A stretch of 64,000 nucleotides of DNA. Origin: Acetobacteraceae bacterium H6797 (GTDB taxonomy: Bacteria > Pseudomonadota > Alphaproteobacteria > Acetobacterales > Acetobacteraceae). The notes beneath the pieces were generated by a model. It did no database searches. It was given only the letters and a program-made list of their open reading frames with translations, and was not told where the DNA came from. Location of the stretch: positions 372,001 through 436,000 of the forward strand of contig JADFCQ010000003.1 of the NCBI GenBank assembly GCA_015223225.1, written 5' to 3'. The position numbers and the translations under genes were made by a program. Below, piece by piece: positions 38,398 through 46,782 of this stretch (position 1 is the stretch's first letter; each line of letters begins with the position of its first letter).

Positions 38398-39075
38398 TCA
38401 GCTGACGATTTCGCAGCCGTTCTTGGCCAGGGCGGCATCGACCCAGGCGCGGTCGCTGGTGCCGGCCTCGATATCGGCCATCTGCTTCACCTCGGCGGCG
38501 TTCTTGGCCTGGGTGGCCTTCAGCACGCTCGCGGTCTGGTCGAAGGGCACGCAGAGCAGGCCATCCTCGTCGCCGATCACGAGGTCACCCGGCTCGATCA
38601 CCATGCCCTCGATGGCGATGGGCACGTTGATCTCGCCCGGGCCGTCCTTATAGGGGCCGCGATGCGTGACACCGGCGGCGAAGACGGGGAAATCCTGCTC
38701 CGCGATGGCGGCCGAATCGCGGATCGCGCCATAGATCACGATGCCGCCGAGGCCGCGCTTGCGCGCATGGGCCAGCATGAGCTCGCCGATGATGGCATTG
38801 GTGAGGTCACCGCCCGCATCCACGACCACGACATCGCCCGGCGCGGCCAGGTCAAGCGCCTTATGCACCATCAGGTTGTCGCCCGGGCGGGTCTTCACGG
38901 TCAGGGCGGGGCCGGACATGGGGCCGGAGCGATGCATCATCTGCAGCGCCGCGCCGCCGGCCGTCATGCGCCACATGCTGTCGGAGACATTGGCGACGGG
39001 CAGGCCGCGGAAGGCCTCGACGGTGGCGGCGTCGACCTGACGCTTGCGGGGCAGGATCCGGAAGCCGATGGTCAT
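38398..39075 (-). CDS. RraA-family protein (aldolase/dimethylmenaquinone methyltransferase-like)
   Basis: A 225-residue member of the RraA/HMG-aldolase family. The core GDNLMVHKALDLAAPGDVVVVDAGG, the ligand loop GGIVIYGAIRDSAAI (Arg-Asp, divalent-metal site) and the GDLVIGDEDGLLCVP segment are intact. Members include 4-hydroxy-4-methyl-2-oxoglutarate/4-carboxy-4-hydroxy-2-oxoadipate aldolase and RNase E inhibitors; the metal-site residues favour an aldolase. The ATG at 39075 has TTGGAGGA upstream. Confidence 0.82.
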   Translation of the reverse strand: MTIGFRILPRKRQVDAATVEAFRGLPVANVSDSMWRMTAGGAALQMMHRSGPMSGPALTVKTRPGDNLMVHKALDLAAPGDVVVVDAGGDLTNAIIGELMLAHARKRGLGGIVIYGAIRDSAAIAEQDFPVFAAGVTHRGPYKDGPGEINVPIAIEGMVIEPGDLVIGDEDGLLCVPFDQTASVLKATQAKNAAEVKQMADIEAGTSDRAWVDAALAKNGCEIVS

Positions 39076-39205
39076 GGGAATTTCCTCCAAGGCCGCGCCA
39101 AGGAGCGGGGCGGCGTCGGCGCGCAGTCTCCACGCTCGCGGCATTGTCGACAAGAGCGCCAGCCCTCTCGCCATGTGGCGGCGCCTATGGCAAAGCGATA
39201 TCCAG

Positions 39206-39292
39206 GTGGACGTGGCGGAATTGGTAGACGCAGCAGACTTAAAATCTGGTTCCCATTCGGGAGTACGGGTTCGAGTCCCGTCGTCCGCACCA
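39206..39292 (+). tRNA. tRNA-Leu (anticodon UAA)
   Basis: An 87-nt class II tRNA with encoded CCA. The acceptor stem is GTGGACG/CGTCCGC, the D-arm lies around GGCGGAATTGGTAGACGC, and the anticodon TAA is at 39240-39242 in the loop CTTAAAA. The variable arm is CCC-ATTC-GGG, and the T-arm ACGGG-TTCGAGT-CCCGT. The anticodon stem has a G-G apposition at its outer pair (27-43) where C-G is usual in relatives. It reads UUA and UUG codons. Confidence 0.95.
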
Positions 39293-39296
39293 TGAA

Positions 39297-39316
39297 GGAG
39301 GCGCGCTGACGCCTCC
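39297..39316 (+). terminator. Hairpin after tRNA-Leu
   Basis: GGAGGCG (39297-39303) and CGCCTCC (39310-39316) form a 7-bp stem with a 6-base loop starting four bases after the tRNA. It lacks a T-run. Confidence 0.45.
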
Positions 39317-39372
39317 CCCAGAAAAACAGTCACGCAGAAGTCAGACATTTACAATTCGGACAGGCAGGCTCG

Positions 39373-40737
39373 ATGCGCGCGAACCATCTCTACGAGGCCG
39401 ACAAGGCGCATTTCGTTCATCAGCAGACCGACCTCGACGCTTTCGCGAAGACGGGCCCGGTGCTGATGGAGAAAGGCGACGGCGTCTTCGTCTTCGATAC
39501 CCAAGGCAAGAATTACATCGAGGCCATGGCGGGCCTCTGGTGTTCCTCGCTGGGCTTCTCGGAGAAGCGGCTCGCCGAAGCGGCCTATCAGCAGATGCTG
39601 AAGCTGCCCTATTACCATACCTTCTGGGGCAAGGGGCATGAGCCCTCGGCCGAGTTGGCGGAACGGCTGACCGCCATCGCGCCGCCGGGGCTGAACCACG
39701 CGCTCTTCCAGTGCTCCGGCTCGGAATGCAACGACGCCGCGCTGAAGCTGGTCTGGTACTACAACAACATCATCGGCCGGCCGCAGAAGAAGAAGGTCAT
39801 CGGCCGTATCCGCGGCTATCACGGCAATACGGTCGCCACGGCCTCGCTCTCGGGCCAGCCGCATATGCAGGCCGATTTCGACCTGCCCTATGGCGACCGC
39901 TTCCTGCATATCTCCAACCCGAATTTCTACCGCGAGGGCCGGGAAGGCGAGACGGAGCGGCAGTTCTCCGCCCGCATGGCCGCCGAGCTGGAGGCCCTGA
40001 TCGAGAAGGAGGGCGGCGAGACCATCGCGGCCTTCTTCGCCGAGCCCGTGCAGGGCGGCGGCGGCGCGCTGACGCCGCCCGAGGGCTATTTCGAGTTGAT
40101 CCAGCCCATCCTCAAGAAGCACGATATCCTCTTCGTCGTCGATGAGGTCATCTGCGGGTTCGGTCGCACGGGCAATATGTGGGGCAGCCAGACCTATGGC
40201 ATCGAACCGGACATGCTCTCCTGCGCCAAGCAGCTCTCGGCCTCCTACCAGCCTATCTCGGCGCTGCTGATCTCCGACCGCATCCATGAGGCGCTGGTCG
40301 AGGGCAGCCGCAAGCATGGCTCGCTCGGCCATGGCTATACCTATGGCGGCCATCCCGTGGCCTGCGCCGTGGCGATCGAAACGCTGAAGATCTACGAGGA
40401 GCGGGACATCGTCAGCCATGTCCGCGCCGTCTCGCCGGCCTTCCTCGCCACGCTCAAGGGCTTCGCGGGGCATCCGCTGGTGGGCGATGTGCGTGGCGTG
40501 GGCCTGATCGCCGGCATCGAGCTGATGCAGGACAAGAACGGCCGCGTGCCTTTCCCCGCTGCGCGCAAGGCGGGGGCGTTGGTGCAGAAGAAGGCCGAGG
40601 AGAACGGGCTGATCATCCGCGCCATAGGCGACCGCCTGGCCTTCTGCCCGCCGCTCATCATCACCGAGACCGAGATCGTGGAGATGGGCCGCCGCTTCGC
40701 TACCGCGCTTAACGAGGCGCAGAAGGAACTTCTCTGA
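39373..40737 (+). CDS. Class III aminotransferase (omega-amino acid type)
   Basis: A 454-residue PLP enzyme transferring an amino group from an amine or omega-amino acid, usually to pyruvate. Typical stretches are YIEAMAGLWCSSLGFSEKRL, FQCSGSECNDAALKL (PLP phosphate), RGYHGNTVATASLSG, FAEPVQGGGGALTPP, VVDEVICGFGRTGNMWGS and the PLP-Lys region LSCAKQLSASYQPISA. Length fits the beta-alanine/putrescine-pyruvate subgroup. It starts at 39373, soon after the tRNA. The substrate is not determined. Confidence 0.9.
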   Translation: MRANHLYEADKAHFVHQQTDLDAFAKTGPVLMEKGDGVFVFDTQGKNYIEAMAGLWCSSLGFSEKRLAEAAYQQMLKLPYYHTFWGKGHEPSAELAERLTAIAPPGLNHALFQCSGSECNDAALKLVWYYNNIIGRPQKKKVIGRIRGYHGNTVATASLSGQPHMQADFDLPYGDRFLHISNPNFYREGREGETERQFSARMAAELEALIEKEGGETIAAFFAEPVQGGGGALTPPEGYFELIQPILKKHDILFVVDEVICGFGRTGNMWGSQTYGIEPDMLSCAKQLSASYQPISALLISDRIHEALVEGSRKHGSLGHGYTYGGHPVACAVAIETLKIYEERDIVSHVRAVSPAFLATLKGFAGHPLVGDVRGVGLIAGIELMQDKNGRVPFPAARKAGALVQKKAEENGLIIRAIGDRLAFCPPLIITETEIVEMGRRFATALNEAQKELL

Positions 40738-40740
40738 TCC

Positions 40741-41307
40741 ATGACCGATCTTTCCGCTGCCAAGTCAGTCGCCGCGCATGATCCGGGGGGCAAGCGCCTG
40801 CTTGCCCTGCCGCCGGGGACGGAGGGCAGCGCGGTGTTCGACGGGCCGGGCGATTGCTACCGCTACCGCCTGCTTCGCCGCTGGGATGCGGCGAAGCCCG
40901 TGGCCATGTTCCTGATGATGAACCCGAGCACGGCCATCCCGAAATTCGATGACCCCTCGGTGGCGAAATGCGGGCGTTTCGCGCGGAAATGGGGCTATGG
41001 CAGCCTGCTGGTCGGCAATACCTTCGCTTATCGCTGTACCGACCAGATGCGCCTGATGGAAGTGCCGGACCCGGTGGGGCCGGGGAATGACGCGGCCCTG
41101 CTGGCCATGGCGCGCGAGGCCTCGGTCGTCGTCTGCGCCTGGGGCAAGCCCAAGATCCCGCCACTGCGCGCGCGGGGGCTGGAAGTCGCGAAGATGCTGA
41201 CGGCGGCCGGCATCCAGCTGCATGTGCTGGAGCTCTCGCTCGACGGCACGCCCAAGCACCCGCTCTACATCAACGAGAAGACGCAGCCGCAGCCCTGGAC
41301 GCCTTAG
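40741..41307 (+). CDS. DUF1643 domain protein
   Basis: A 188-residue soluble protein. The DUF1643 core is clear: YRYRLLRRWD, MFLMMNPSTA, DDPSVAKCGRFARKWGYGSL, VGNTFAYRCTD and the C-terminal CAWGKP/HPLYI elements. The biochemical function of the family is unknown. The start ATG is 3 bases after the aminotransferase stop, so they are probably co-transcribed. Confidence 0.85.
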   Translation: MTDLSAAKSVAAHDPGGKRLLALPPGTEGSAVFDGPGDCYRYRLLRRWDAAKPVAMFLMMNPSTAIPKFDDPSVAKCGRFARKWGYGSLLVGNTFAYRCTDQMRLMEVPDPVGPGNDAALLAMAREASVVVCAWGKPKIPPLRARGLEVAKMLTAAGIQLHVLELSLDGTPKHPLYINEKTQPQPWTP

Positions 41308-41345
41308 CGCCGACCGGGTGGATTGGTCTGGCTGGATTTCTGAAA

Positions 41346-41358
41346 TTGGACGGTCCAA
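41346..41358. promoter_or_regulatory. Palindrome, candidate operator for the FMN-binding protein gene
   Basis: TTGGAC-G-GTCCAA, a perfect 6+1+6 inverted repeat 46 bases before the ATG at 41404. It is flanked by TGGCTGG (from about 41329) and CCCAGCCA (from about 41359), a second inverted pair. The cognate regulator is not in the immediate neighbourhood. Confidence 0.45.
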
Positions 41359-41403
41359 CCCAGCCAATTCTTGACTAGCGTGCAGGCTGACAGGAGCCTC
41401 GCC

Positions 41404-42027
41404 ATGTATACCCCGCCCGCCTTCCGCGAAGATGACCCGGCCGCGCTTGCCGCCATGATGCGCGAGACGCGCCTGCCGAGCCTCGTCACCGCGACGGCCG
41501 AGGGGCTGATGGCGACGCCGCTGCCGCTCATCCTCGCCGAGGACGAGGGGCCGCATGGCACGCTCTACGGCCACTTGGCCAAGGCGAATCCGCAATGGAA
41601 GACGCCGGTGCTCGGGCAGGCCATGGTGATCTTCCAGGGGCCCGAGGCCTATGTCAGCCCCAACTGGTATGCGGCCAAGGCGGCGCATCACAAGGTCGTC
41701 CCGACCTGGAATTACGTCACGGTGCACGCCTATGGCACGGTGGAATTCTTCGAGGATGCCGACCGCCTCCTCGATATCGTCACCCGCCTGACCACGCGAT
41801 ACGAGGCCGGGCAGGCCGTGCCGTGGAAGGTGAGCGACGCGCCGCCGGAATTCATCCGCGCCCATATGCGCGGCATCGTCGGGCTGCGGCTGGAGATCAC
41901 GCGGATCGACGGCAAGAAGAAGCTCAGCCAGAACCGCGACCAGGCCGATCGGGAAGGCGTGGCCGCCGGCCTTGCCGCCAGCGTCGAGCCGGCCGACCGG
42001 GCGCTGGGCGGCCTCATCCCGGTTTAG
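41404..42027 (+). CDS. FMN-binding negative regulator-like protein (PaiB family)
   Basis: A 207-residue protein of the COG2808/PaiB family. It starts MYTPPAFREDD and has the PLPLIL, GHLAKANPQWK, AYVSPNWY and WNYVTVHAYG segments that form the split-barrel FMN site. In Bacillus, PaiB was described as a transcriptional repressor affecting sporulation and protease genes; in most genomes the role is unclear. The ATG at 41404 follows AGGAGCC. A TTG further upstream (41371) is not supported. Confidence 0.85.
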   Translation: MYTPPAFREDDPAALAAMMRETRLPSLVTATAEGLMATPLPLILAEDEGPHGTLYGHLAKANPQWKTPVLGQAMVIFQGPEAYVSPNWYAAKAAHHKVVPTWNYVTVHAYGTVEFFEDADRLLDIVTRLTTRYEAGQAVPWKVSDAPPEFIRAHMRGIVGLRLEITRIDGKKKLSQNRDQADREGVAAGLAASVEPADRALGGLIPV

Positions 42028-42082
42028 TTCCCTCCGCGGCCGCTCTGGGGCATTGTGCCGCCGAGAAGCGCGGAGAACCCTC

Positions 42083-43045
42083 ATGAGCTGGCTGCCGAGC
42101 GAAGACCCAGAATGCCCCCCGGTGATCCCCGGCGCGGTGGAACTGCAGCTGCTGCCGCGCGCGCATGATATCGGCAATTTCGAGGTGCGCCGCGCGCTGC
42201 CCGCCCGCGAGCGGCAGATGATCGGGCCCTTTATTTTCTTCGACCAGATCGGGCCGGGCGAGTTCCTCACCGGCACGGGGCTAGACGTGCGGCCGCACCC
42301 GCATATCGGGCTCTCCACCGTCACCTATCTCTTCGACGGCTCGATCATGCATCGCGACAGCGTCGGCTCGCGCCAGTCCATCCTGCCGGGTGACGTGAAC
42401 TGGATGACGGCGGGCTCCGGCATCGCGCATTCCGAGCGGACGGACCAGGCGCTGCGTGGGCATCGCAACCCGCTCTACGGTATCCAGTCCTGGGTGGCCC
42501 TGCCCAAGGACAAGGAGGAGGTCGCGCCGAGCTTCGTCCATCACGAGGCGACCAGCCTGCCTCTGGTGCGCGACCAGGGTGTCACGCTGCGGCTCATCGC
42601 GGGCGAGGCCTGGGGGCTGAAGGCGCCGGTCGAAGTCTCCTCGCCGCTTTTCTATGCCGATGTGCTGCTCTCGCCCGGCGCCGTCATCCCGCTGCCGGAG
42701 CAGCATGAGGAGCGGGGCGCCTATCTGCTGGAAGGCGACGTGACACTGGCCGATGACCGCTTCGAGCCCGGGCGGATGCTGGTCTTCCGCGCCGGGGACA
42801 AGCTCGCGCTCAAGGCCGGGCCGAAGGGCGCGCGGCTGCTGATGCTCGGCGGTGCGGTGATGGACGGTCCCCGCCATATCTTCTGGAATTTCGTCTCCTC
42901 CAGCCGCGAGCGCCTGGAACAGGCCAAGGCGGATTGGAAGGCCGGGCGCTTCGGCAAGGTCGCCGATGACGAGAAGGATTTCATCCCGCTGCCGGAGCAG
43001 AAGGTGCGCGCCGCGACGCGGCCGGAGGGCGAGGGCGCGGGCTAA
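42083..43045 (+). CDS. Pirin family protein
   Basis: A 320-residue bicupin. The N-terminal cupin has the metal site RPHPHIGLSTVTYLFDGSI...HRDS, then MTAGSGIAHSE, as in pirins (Fe-binding; some are quercetinases). The C-terminal cupin has PLPEQHEERGAYLLEG. The start ATG is at 42083, with GGAG upstream. A longer open frame from 41972 lies inside the previous gene and is not used. Confidence 0.92.
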   Translation: MSWLPSEDPECPPVIPGAVELQLLPRAHDIGNFEVRRALPARERQMIGPFIFFDQIGPGEFLTGTGLDVRPHPHIGLSTVTYLFDGSIMHRDSVGSRQSILPGDVNWMTAGSGIAHSERTDQALRGHRNPLYGIQSWVALPKDKEEVAPSFVHHEATSLPLVRDQGVTLRLIAGEAWGLKAPVEVSSPLFYADVLLSPGAVIPLPEQHEERGAYLLEGDVTLADDRFEPGRMLVFRAGDKLALKAGPKGARLLMLGGAVMDGPRHIFWNFVSSSRERLEQAKADWKAGRFGKVADDEKDFIPLPEQKVRAATRPEGEGAG

Positions 43046-43120
43046 GGAGCCCCGCGAATTCGCTTCGCCATGCCGCCGCCCGGTGGCATTCTCGCCGCCC
43101 GAGCCCGCATGGAGGACGCC

Positions 43121-43987
43121 ATGGCCATCCGCCCTGAAGTCACCCCCTTCTTTGATCCCGCAAGCAATACCATCAGCTATGTGGTGAAGGATCCGGGTTC
43201 GCCCGCCTGCGCGGTGATCGATTCCGTGCTCGATTTCGACTATGCCGCCGGGCGCATCAGCTACAGCGCGGCCGATGCCATCATCGCCTTCGTGCAGCAG
43301 CGCCAGATGCGCTGCGAATGGCTGATCGAGACGCATGTGCATGCCGACCATCTCTCCGCCGCGCCCTATATCCAGGGCCATCTCGGCGGGAAGATCGGCA
43401 TCGGCGAGCAGATCACCACGGTGCAGGACGTCTTCGGCAAGGTCTTCAACGAAGGCACCGAATTCCGCCGCGACGGCAGCCAGTTCGACCGCCTCTTCAC
43501 CGAGGGCGACAGCTACACCATCGGCGGGCTCGAGGCCCGGACGATGCATACGCCCGGCCATACCCCCGCCTGCATGACGCATCTGATGGGCGACGCGGCC
43601 TTCGTGGGCGATACGCTCTTCATGCCCGATGGCGGCACGGCGCGGGCGGATTTTCCGGGTGGCGACGCGCGGCAGCTCTATCGCTCCATCCGCCGCGTCC
43701 TGGCGCTCCCGCCCGAGACGCGGCTCTTCATGTGCCACGACTACGGCCCCAATGGCCGCGAGATCCGCTGGGAAACCACGGTGGCGGAGGAGCGGGCGCA
43801 TAACATCCACGTCGCCGATGGCGTGACGGAGGAACAGTTTGTGGCGATGCGCGAGGCCAGGGACGCAACCCTGGCCATGCCGCGGCTGATCATCCCGTCC
43901 ATCCAGGTGAATATGCGCGCGGGCGAGATGCCCAAAGCGGAGTCCAATGGCACCGCATATTTCAAGGTGCCGATTAACCTACTTTAG
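43121..43987 (+). CDS. MBL-fold hydrolase, ETHE1/persulfide dioxygenase-like
   Basis: A 288-residue metallo-beta-lactamase-fold protein. The metal site THVHADH (HxHxDH), the TPGHTPACMTHLMGD segment and FVGDTLFMPDGGTARADFPGG are those of the ETHE1/Blh subgroup, whose members oxidise glutathione persulfide using a mononuclear iron. The ATG at 43121 has GGAGG 6-8 bases upstream; an in-frame ATG at 43109 overlaps that site and is less likely. Confidence 0.85.
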   Translation: MAIRPEVTPFFDPASNTISYVVKDPGSPACAVIDSVLDFDYAAGRISYSAADAIIAFVQQRQMRCEWLIETHVHADHLSAAPYIQGHLGGKIGIGEQITTVQDVFGKVFNEGTEFRRDGSQFDRLFTEGDSYTIGGLEARTMHTPGHTPACMTHLMGDAAFVGDTLFMPDGGTARADFPGGDARQLYRSIRRVLALPPETRLFMCHDYGPNGREIRWETTVAEERAHNIHVADGVTEEQFVAMREARDATLAMPRLIIPSIQVNMRAGEMPKAESNGTAYFKVPINLL

Positions 43988-44086
43988 CGCGTGTTTCCTC
44001 CCGGTCTGGGAAAACCGCTCAGTTTCCAATTGGTTGGTGCTAATAATACCTGACCGAAGCTGACGAAGTTGAGTGCCGAAAGGCCG

Positions 44087-45457
44087 ATGCCCGACGCGCA
44101 ACCCTATTCTCCGGAAGATGACATCCCAGCGGTCGCCGTTTTGGATGGGCTTCCGCACGGGCTCTGCCTCTTCCGACCGGATGGCAGGCTGCGCTTCGCC
44201 AATCGTGCCGCGCGGCTGCTGGCCCCCGACGACCGCGAGCTTTGCAATATTGCCTCCCGCTGGGGCGGAAATGACGAGGCCCTGGCGCTGATCAGGGCCG
44301 GCGAGGCGCCTCCGGCGCGTGAGGCCTGTTTCGCCCTGGGCAATGGCAATTGGCAGTGGCTGCGCGTCTCCTTCACCGCTTGGCGTGATGCACAGGGCCA
44401 AGTGGCCGGGTTGCTCGCGAGCTTCGGTCCTTCGCCCCTGATCGAGGCCGATGGCAGCGACCGGCAGCGGCATGTTCAGGCGATGCAGCATCTGGCCGCC
44501 ATTGTGGAATCCTCCGACGACGCGATCCTGACCAAGGACCTCACCAGCACCATCACCACCTGGAACAAGGGGGCCGAGCGACTCTTCGGCTATAGCGCGG
44601 CCGAGGCGGTGGGCCGGTCGGTGACCATGCTCATCCCGCCCGACATGCCGGATGAGGAGCCCTCGATCCTCGCCCGCATCCGGCGCGGCGAGGCCATCTC
44701 GCATTACGAGACCACGCGCCGGCGGAAGGATGGCTCGCTGGTGGAGATCTCGCTCTCGGTCTCGCCGGTGCGAGACGCGTGGGGCGTTATCGTCGGCGCC
44801 TCCAAGATCGCGCGCGACATCACCGATCGCCGCCGCGCCGAGGAGGGCCAGCGGCTGCTGATGCGGGAGATGAATCACCGCGTGAAGAACCTCTTCTCGC
44901 TGGTGAGCGGCATGATCTCGCTCAGCCTGCCCTATGCCGAAAGTGCCCAGGCGCTGGGCCTGGCGATGCAGGCGCGGCTCGGCGCGCTGGCGCGGGCGCA
45001 TGACCTGACGATGCCGCTGCCGGGCACCACGCGCGCTGTGCAGATGCCCACGACCCTGCGCGAGCTGATGCAGGCCGTCTTCGCCGCCTATGACCACGGC
45101 ATGCCGAGCAACCGCATCAGCCTGCAGGGGGAGGACCCGCCGCTGGCGGCAAGCTCCGTCACGGCCTTCGCGCTGCTGCTGCATGAATTCGCGACGAACG
45201 CCGCCAAATACGGCGGCCTCTCGGTGCCGCATGGCTATGTGCTGGTCGAGACTGCCTTCGAGGGGGAAGATTTCACCCTCACCTGGCGGGAGCGCGGCGG
45301 CCCGGAACTGGAAGGGGCGCCCATCCGGCAGGGCTTCGGCCGCTTCCTCACGCAGGCCACGGTGCAGGGCCAGCTCGGCGGGCGCATCGAGTGGGATTGG
45401 CAGCCCGAGGGCGCCGTGATCCATCTCAGCATCCCGCGCGAGCGGCTGCTGGGCTAG
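44087..45457 (+). CDS. PAS-domain HWE-family sensor histidine kinase
   Basis: A 456-residue cytosolic kinase without membrane helices. It has an N-terminal PAS-like region, a second PAS domain (about residues 140-255: [39 protein letters not shown] split across its core) and a C-terminal HWE/HisKA_2 kinase. The phospho-acceptor block is [15 protein letters not shown], and the ATP site starts [13 protein letters not shown]. Such kinases often act in light or general-stress signalling in alphaproteobacteria. No response regulator is adjacent. A TTG at 44069 is an alternative start six codons earlier. Confidence 0.9.
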   Translation: MPDAQPYSPEDDIPAVAVLDGLPHGLCLFRPDGRLRFANRAARLLAPDDRELCNIASRWGGNDEALALIRAGEAPPAREACFALGNGNWQWLRVSFTAWRDAQGQVAGLLASFGPSPLIEADGSDRQRHVQAMQHLAAIVESSDDAILTKDLTSTITTWNKGAERLFGYSAAEAVGRSVTMLIPPDMPDEEPSILARIRRGEAISHYETTRRRKDGSLVEISLSVSPVRDAWGVIVGASKIARDITDRRRAEEGQRLLMREMNHRVKNLFSLVSGMISLSLPYAESAQALGLAMQARLGALARAHDLTMPLPGTTRAVQMPTTLRELMQAVFAAYDHGMPSNRISLQGEDPPLAASSVTAFALLLHEFATNAAKYGGLSVPHGYVLVETAFEGEDFTLTWRERGGPELEGAPIRQGFGRFLTQATVQGQLGGRIEWDWQPEGAVIHLSIPRERLLG

Positions 45458-45484
45458 GTCCGATCGACACTGAGCACCGCCAGA

Positions 45485-45508
45485 CTCGCCCGCAGGCTGG
45501 ATGGCGAG
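45485..45508. terminator. Weak hairpin between convergent genes
   Basis: CTCGCC (45485-45490) and GGCGAG (45503-45508) form a 6-bp stem with a 12-base loop in the 56-bp gap between the histidine kinase and the convergent acetyltransferase. No T-run. Confidence 0.3.
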
Positions 45509-45513
45509 CGGCC

Positions 45514-46038
45514 CTAGAGCTGCTTGTAGAAGAAGCTCGCCGCCTCCGCCTTGCCGCCATGGGGCGGGATGGCGAAGCCCGGGATGGCGCCGAGGAAGAC
45601 ATAACCCAGCGAGCCATAGAGTGGCTCCGCCGCATCGCCCTGGCGCGTGTCGAGGCAGAGCAGGCTGCGGCCGGCCTCGCGCGCCAGATCTTCCACCGCC
45701 AGCATCAGCGCCCGCGCGATGCCCTGCCGCCGCGCTTCGGGATGCACCAGCAGCTTGCTGACCTCGGCGCGATGCGGCTGATTGGGAATGCCGATCAGCG
45801 CCAGGTTCACCGTGCCCAGCACCGGCCCGCCGGGGGCGGCGCGCGCCACCAGCAGCCGGCGCTGTCCGGCGCGCATCTGGGCGATCACGCCATCCCAGAA
45901 ACCGGCGGCGGCCTCATGGGAGAAGGGCAGCAGGAAGCTGACGCTCGCCCCGGCCTCGACGCTGGCCTTGAGGATGGCGGCCAGGGCGCCGCGTTCCGCT
46001 TCCGCGGCCTCGGGGGAGAGTTCCTCGATGAATGGCAT
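45514..46038 (-). CDS. GNAT-family N-acetyltransferase
   Basis: A 174-residue acetyl-CoA-dependent transferase. The GNAT A-motif is visible as EVSKLLVHPEARRQGIARALMLAVE (Q/RxxGxG/A pyrophosphate loop) and the B-motif as LCLDTRQGDAAEPLYGSLGYVFLG. The ATG at 46038 (MPFIEEL) follows AAGGAGCGCCC; longer in-frame extension is not conserved. It lies 10 bases after the XRE-cupin regulator on the same strand and is probably co-transcribed. The substrate is unknown. Confidence 0.88.
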   Translation of the reverse strand: MPFIEELSPEAAEAERGALAAILKASVEAGASVSFLLPFSHEAAAGFWDGVIAQMRAGQRRLLVARAAPGGPVLGTVNLALIGIPNQPHRAEVSKLLVHPEARRQGIARALMLAVEDLAREAGRSLLCLDTRQGDAAEPLYGSLGYVFLGAIPGFAIPPHGGKAEAASFFYKQL

Positions 46039-46048
46039 GGGCGCTCCT

Positions 46049-46609
46049 TCAGGGCTGCACGAGGGCGAGGACATAGCGGGCCGGGCCGGGGCCGAGGCTT
46101 TCGAAGCGCGAGCTGCCGAAAAGGCGCCAGCGCAGGCAATCCCCCGGCCCCAGCTCATGCCGGCTGCCCTCGATGGTCAGCGCCAGGGCGCCCTCCATGA
46201 GCCAGAGGTGATGCTCCTGCCCTGGAATGGGAGGGCCGGGATAGGTGATGACGGTGCCGGCGGGCAGGCTGTTCTCCAGCATCTCGCCCCGATAGCCGGG
46301 CGTGGGCGGGGAGACGCTGCGGCGGGCGAAGCCGGTCTCGGCATCCTGCCAGAAGGGCTGTTCGGCGCGACGGAGCAGGGCAGGGGGCGCGCCCTCGGCC
46401 GCCAGCATGAGCTGCGACAATGTGGTGTTGAAAACGGCGCAGAGCGCACCGAGCATATTGGCGGTGGGGCTCGTCTCGCCCCGTTCGATGCGGGAGAGCG
46501 TGGCGCGGCTGATGCCGCTCTGCGCCGCCAGGGCATCGAGCGAAAGCCCACCCGCCTCCCGCAGGCTGGCCAGGCGGCGTCCGATCCGGGCATCGAGGTT
46601 TTCTCTCAT
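46049..46609 (-). CDS. XRE-family regulator with C-terminal cupin domain
   Basis: A 186-residue regulator. The N-terminal helix-turn-helix (about residues 5-60: RIGRRLASLREAGGLSLDAL, ISRATLSRIERGETSPTANM) is joined to a C-terminal cupin (PGQEHHLWLMEGALALTI) that likely senses a small molecule. An ATG at 46630 would add seven residues. I prefer 46609 because the AGAGAA/TTCTCT palindrome lies across the extension. Neither start has a ribosome-binding site, so the transcript may be leaderless. It probably controls the acetyltransferase gene and perhaps the divergent gabT. Confidence 0.88.
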   Translation of the reverse strand: MRENLDARIGRRLASLREAGGLSLDALAAQSGISRATLSRIERGETSPTANMLGALCAVFNTTLSQLMLAAEGAPPALLRRAEQPFWQDAETGFARRSVSPPTPGYRGEMLENSLPAGTVITYPGPPIPGQEHHLWLMEGALALTIEGSRHELGPGDCLRWRLFGSSRFESLGPGPARYVLALVQP

Positions 46610-46627
46610 AAAAGAGAATATTTCTCT
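46601..46627. promoter_or_regulatory. Candidate autoregulatory operator with three half-sites
   Basis: TTCTCT (46601-46606), AGAGAA (46613-46618) and TTCTCT (46622-46627) make two overlapping inverted repeats, the inner one being AGAGAATATTTCTCT. It sits on the start codon of the XRE-cupin gene. Confidence 0.5.
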
Positions 46628-46782
46628 CATTTGATCGGAAAGCAAGCCCCGCTTTCGAAAGCGGATTCTGCTGCCCCTACCCCTGCGAAAGCGCAGCTTG
46701 TTCCGCCTGGGTGCCAATTGCCGCCGATCCGGCTGGGGGCTCTGCTATAGCCTCGCGGCGGCTGCATTGAGTGAGGAAGCCC

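Noticed and set aside
44009..44035. Possible EcfG-type stress promoter (GGAAAA-N17-GGTT) before the HWE kinase
   Set aside because: The -35 does not match GGAAC, and the GGAAAAC...GTTTCC inverted repeat explains the similarity equally well.
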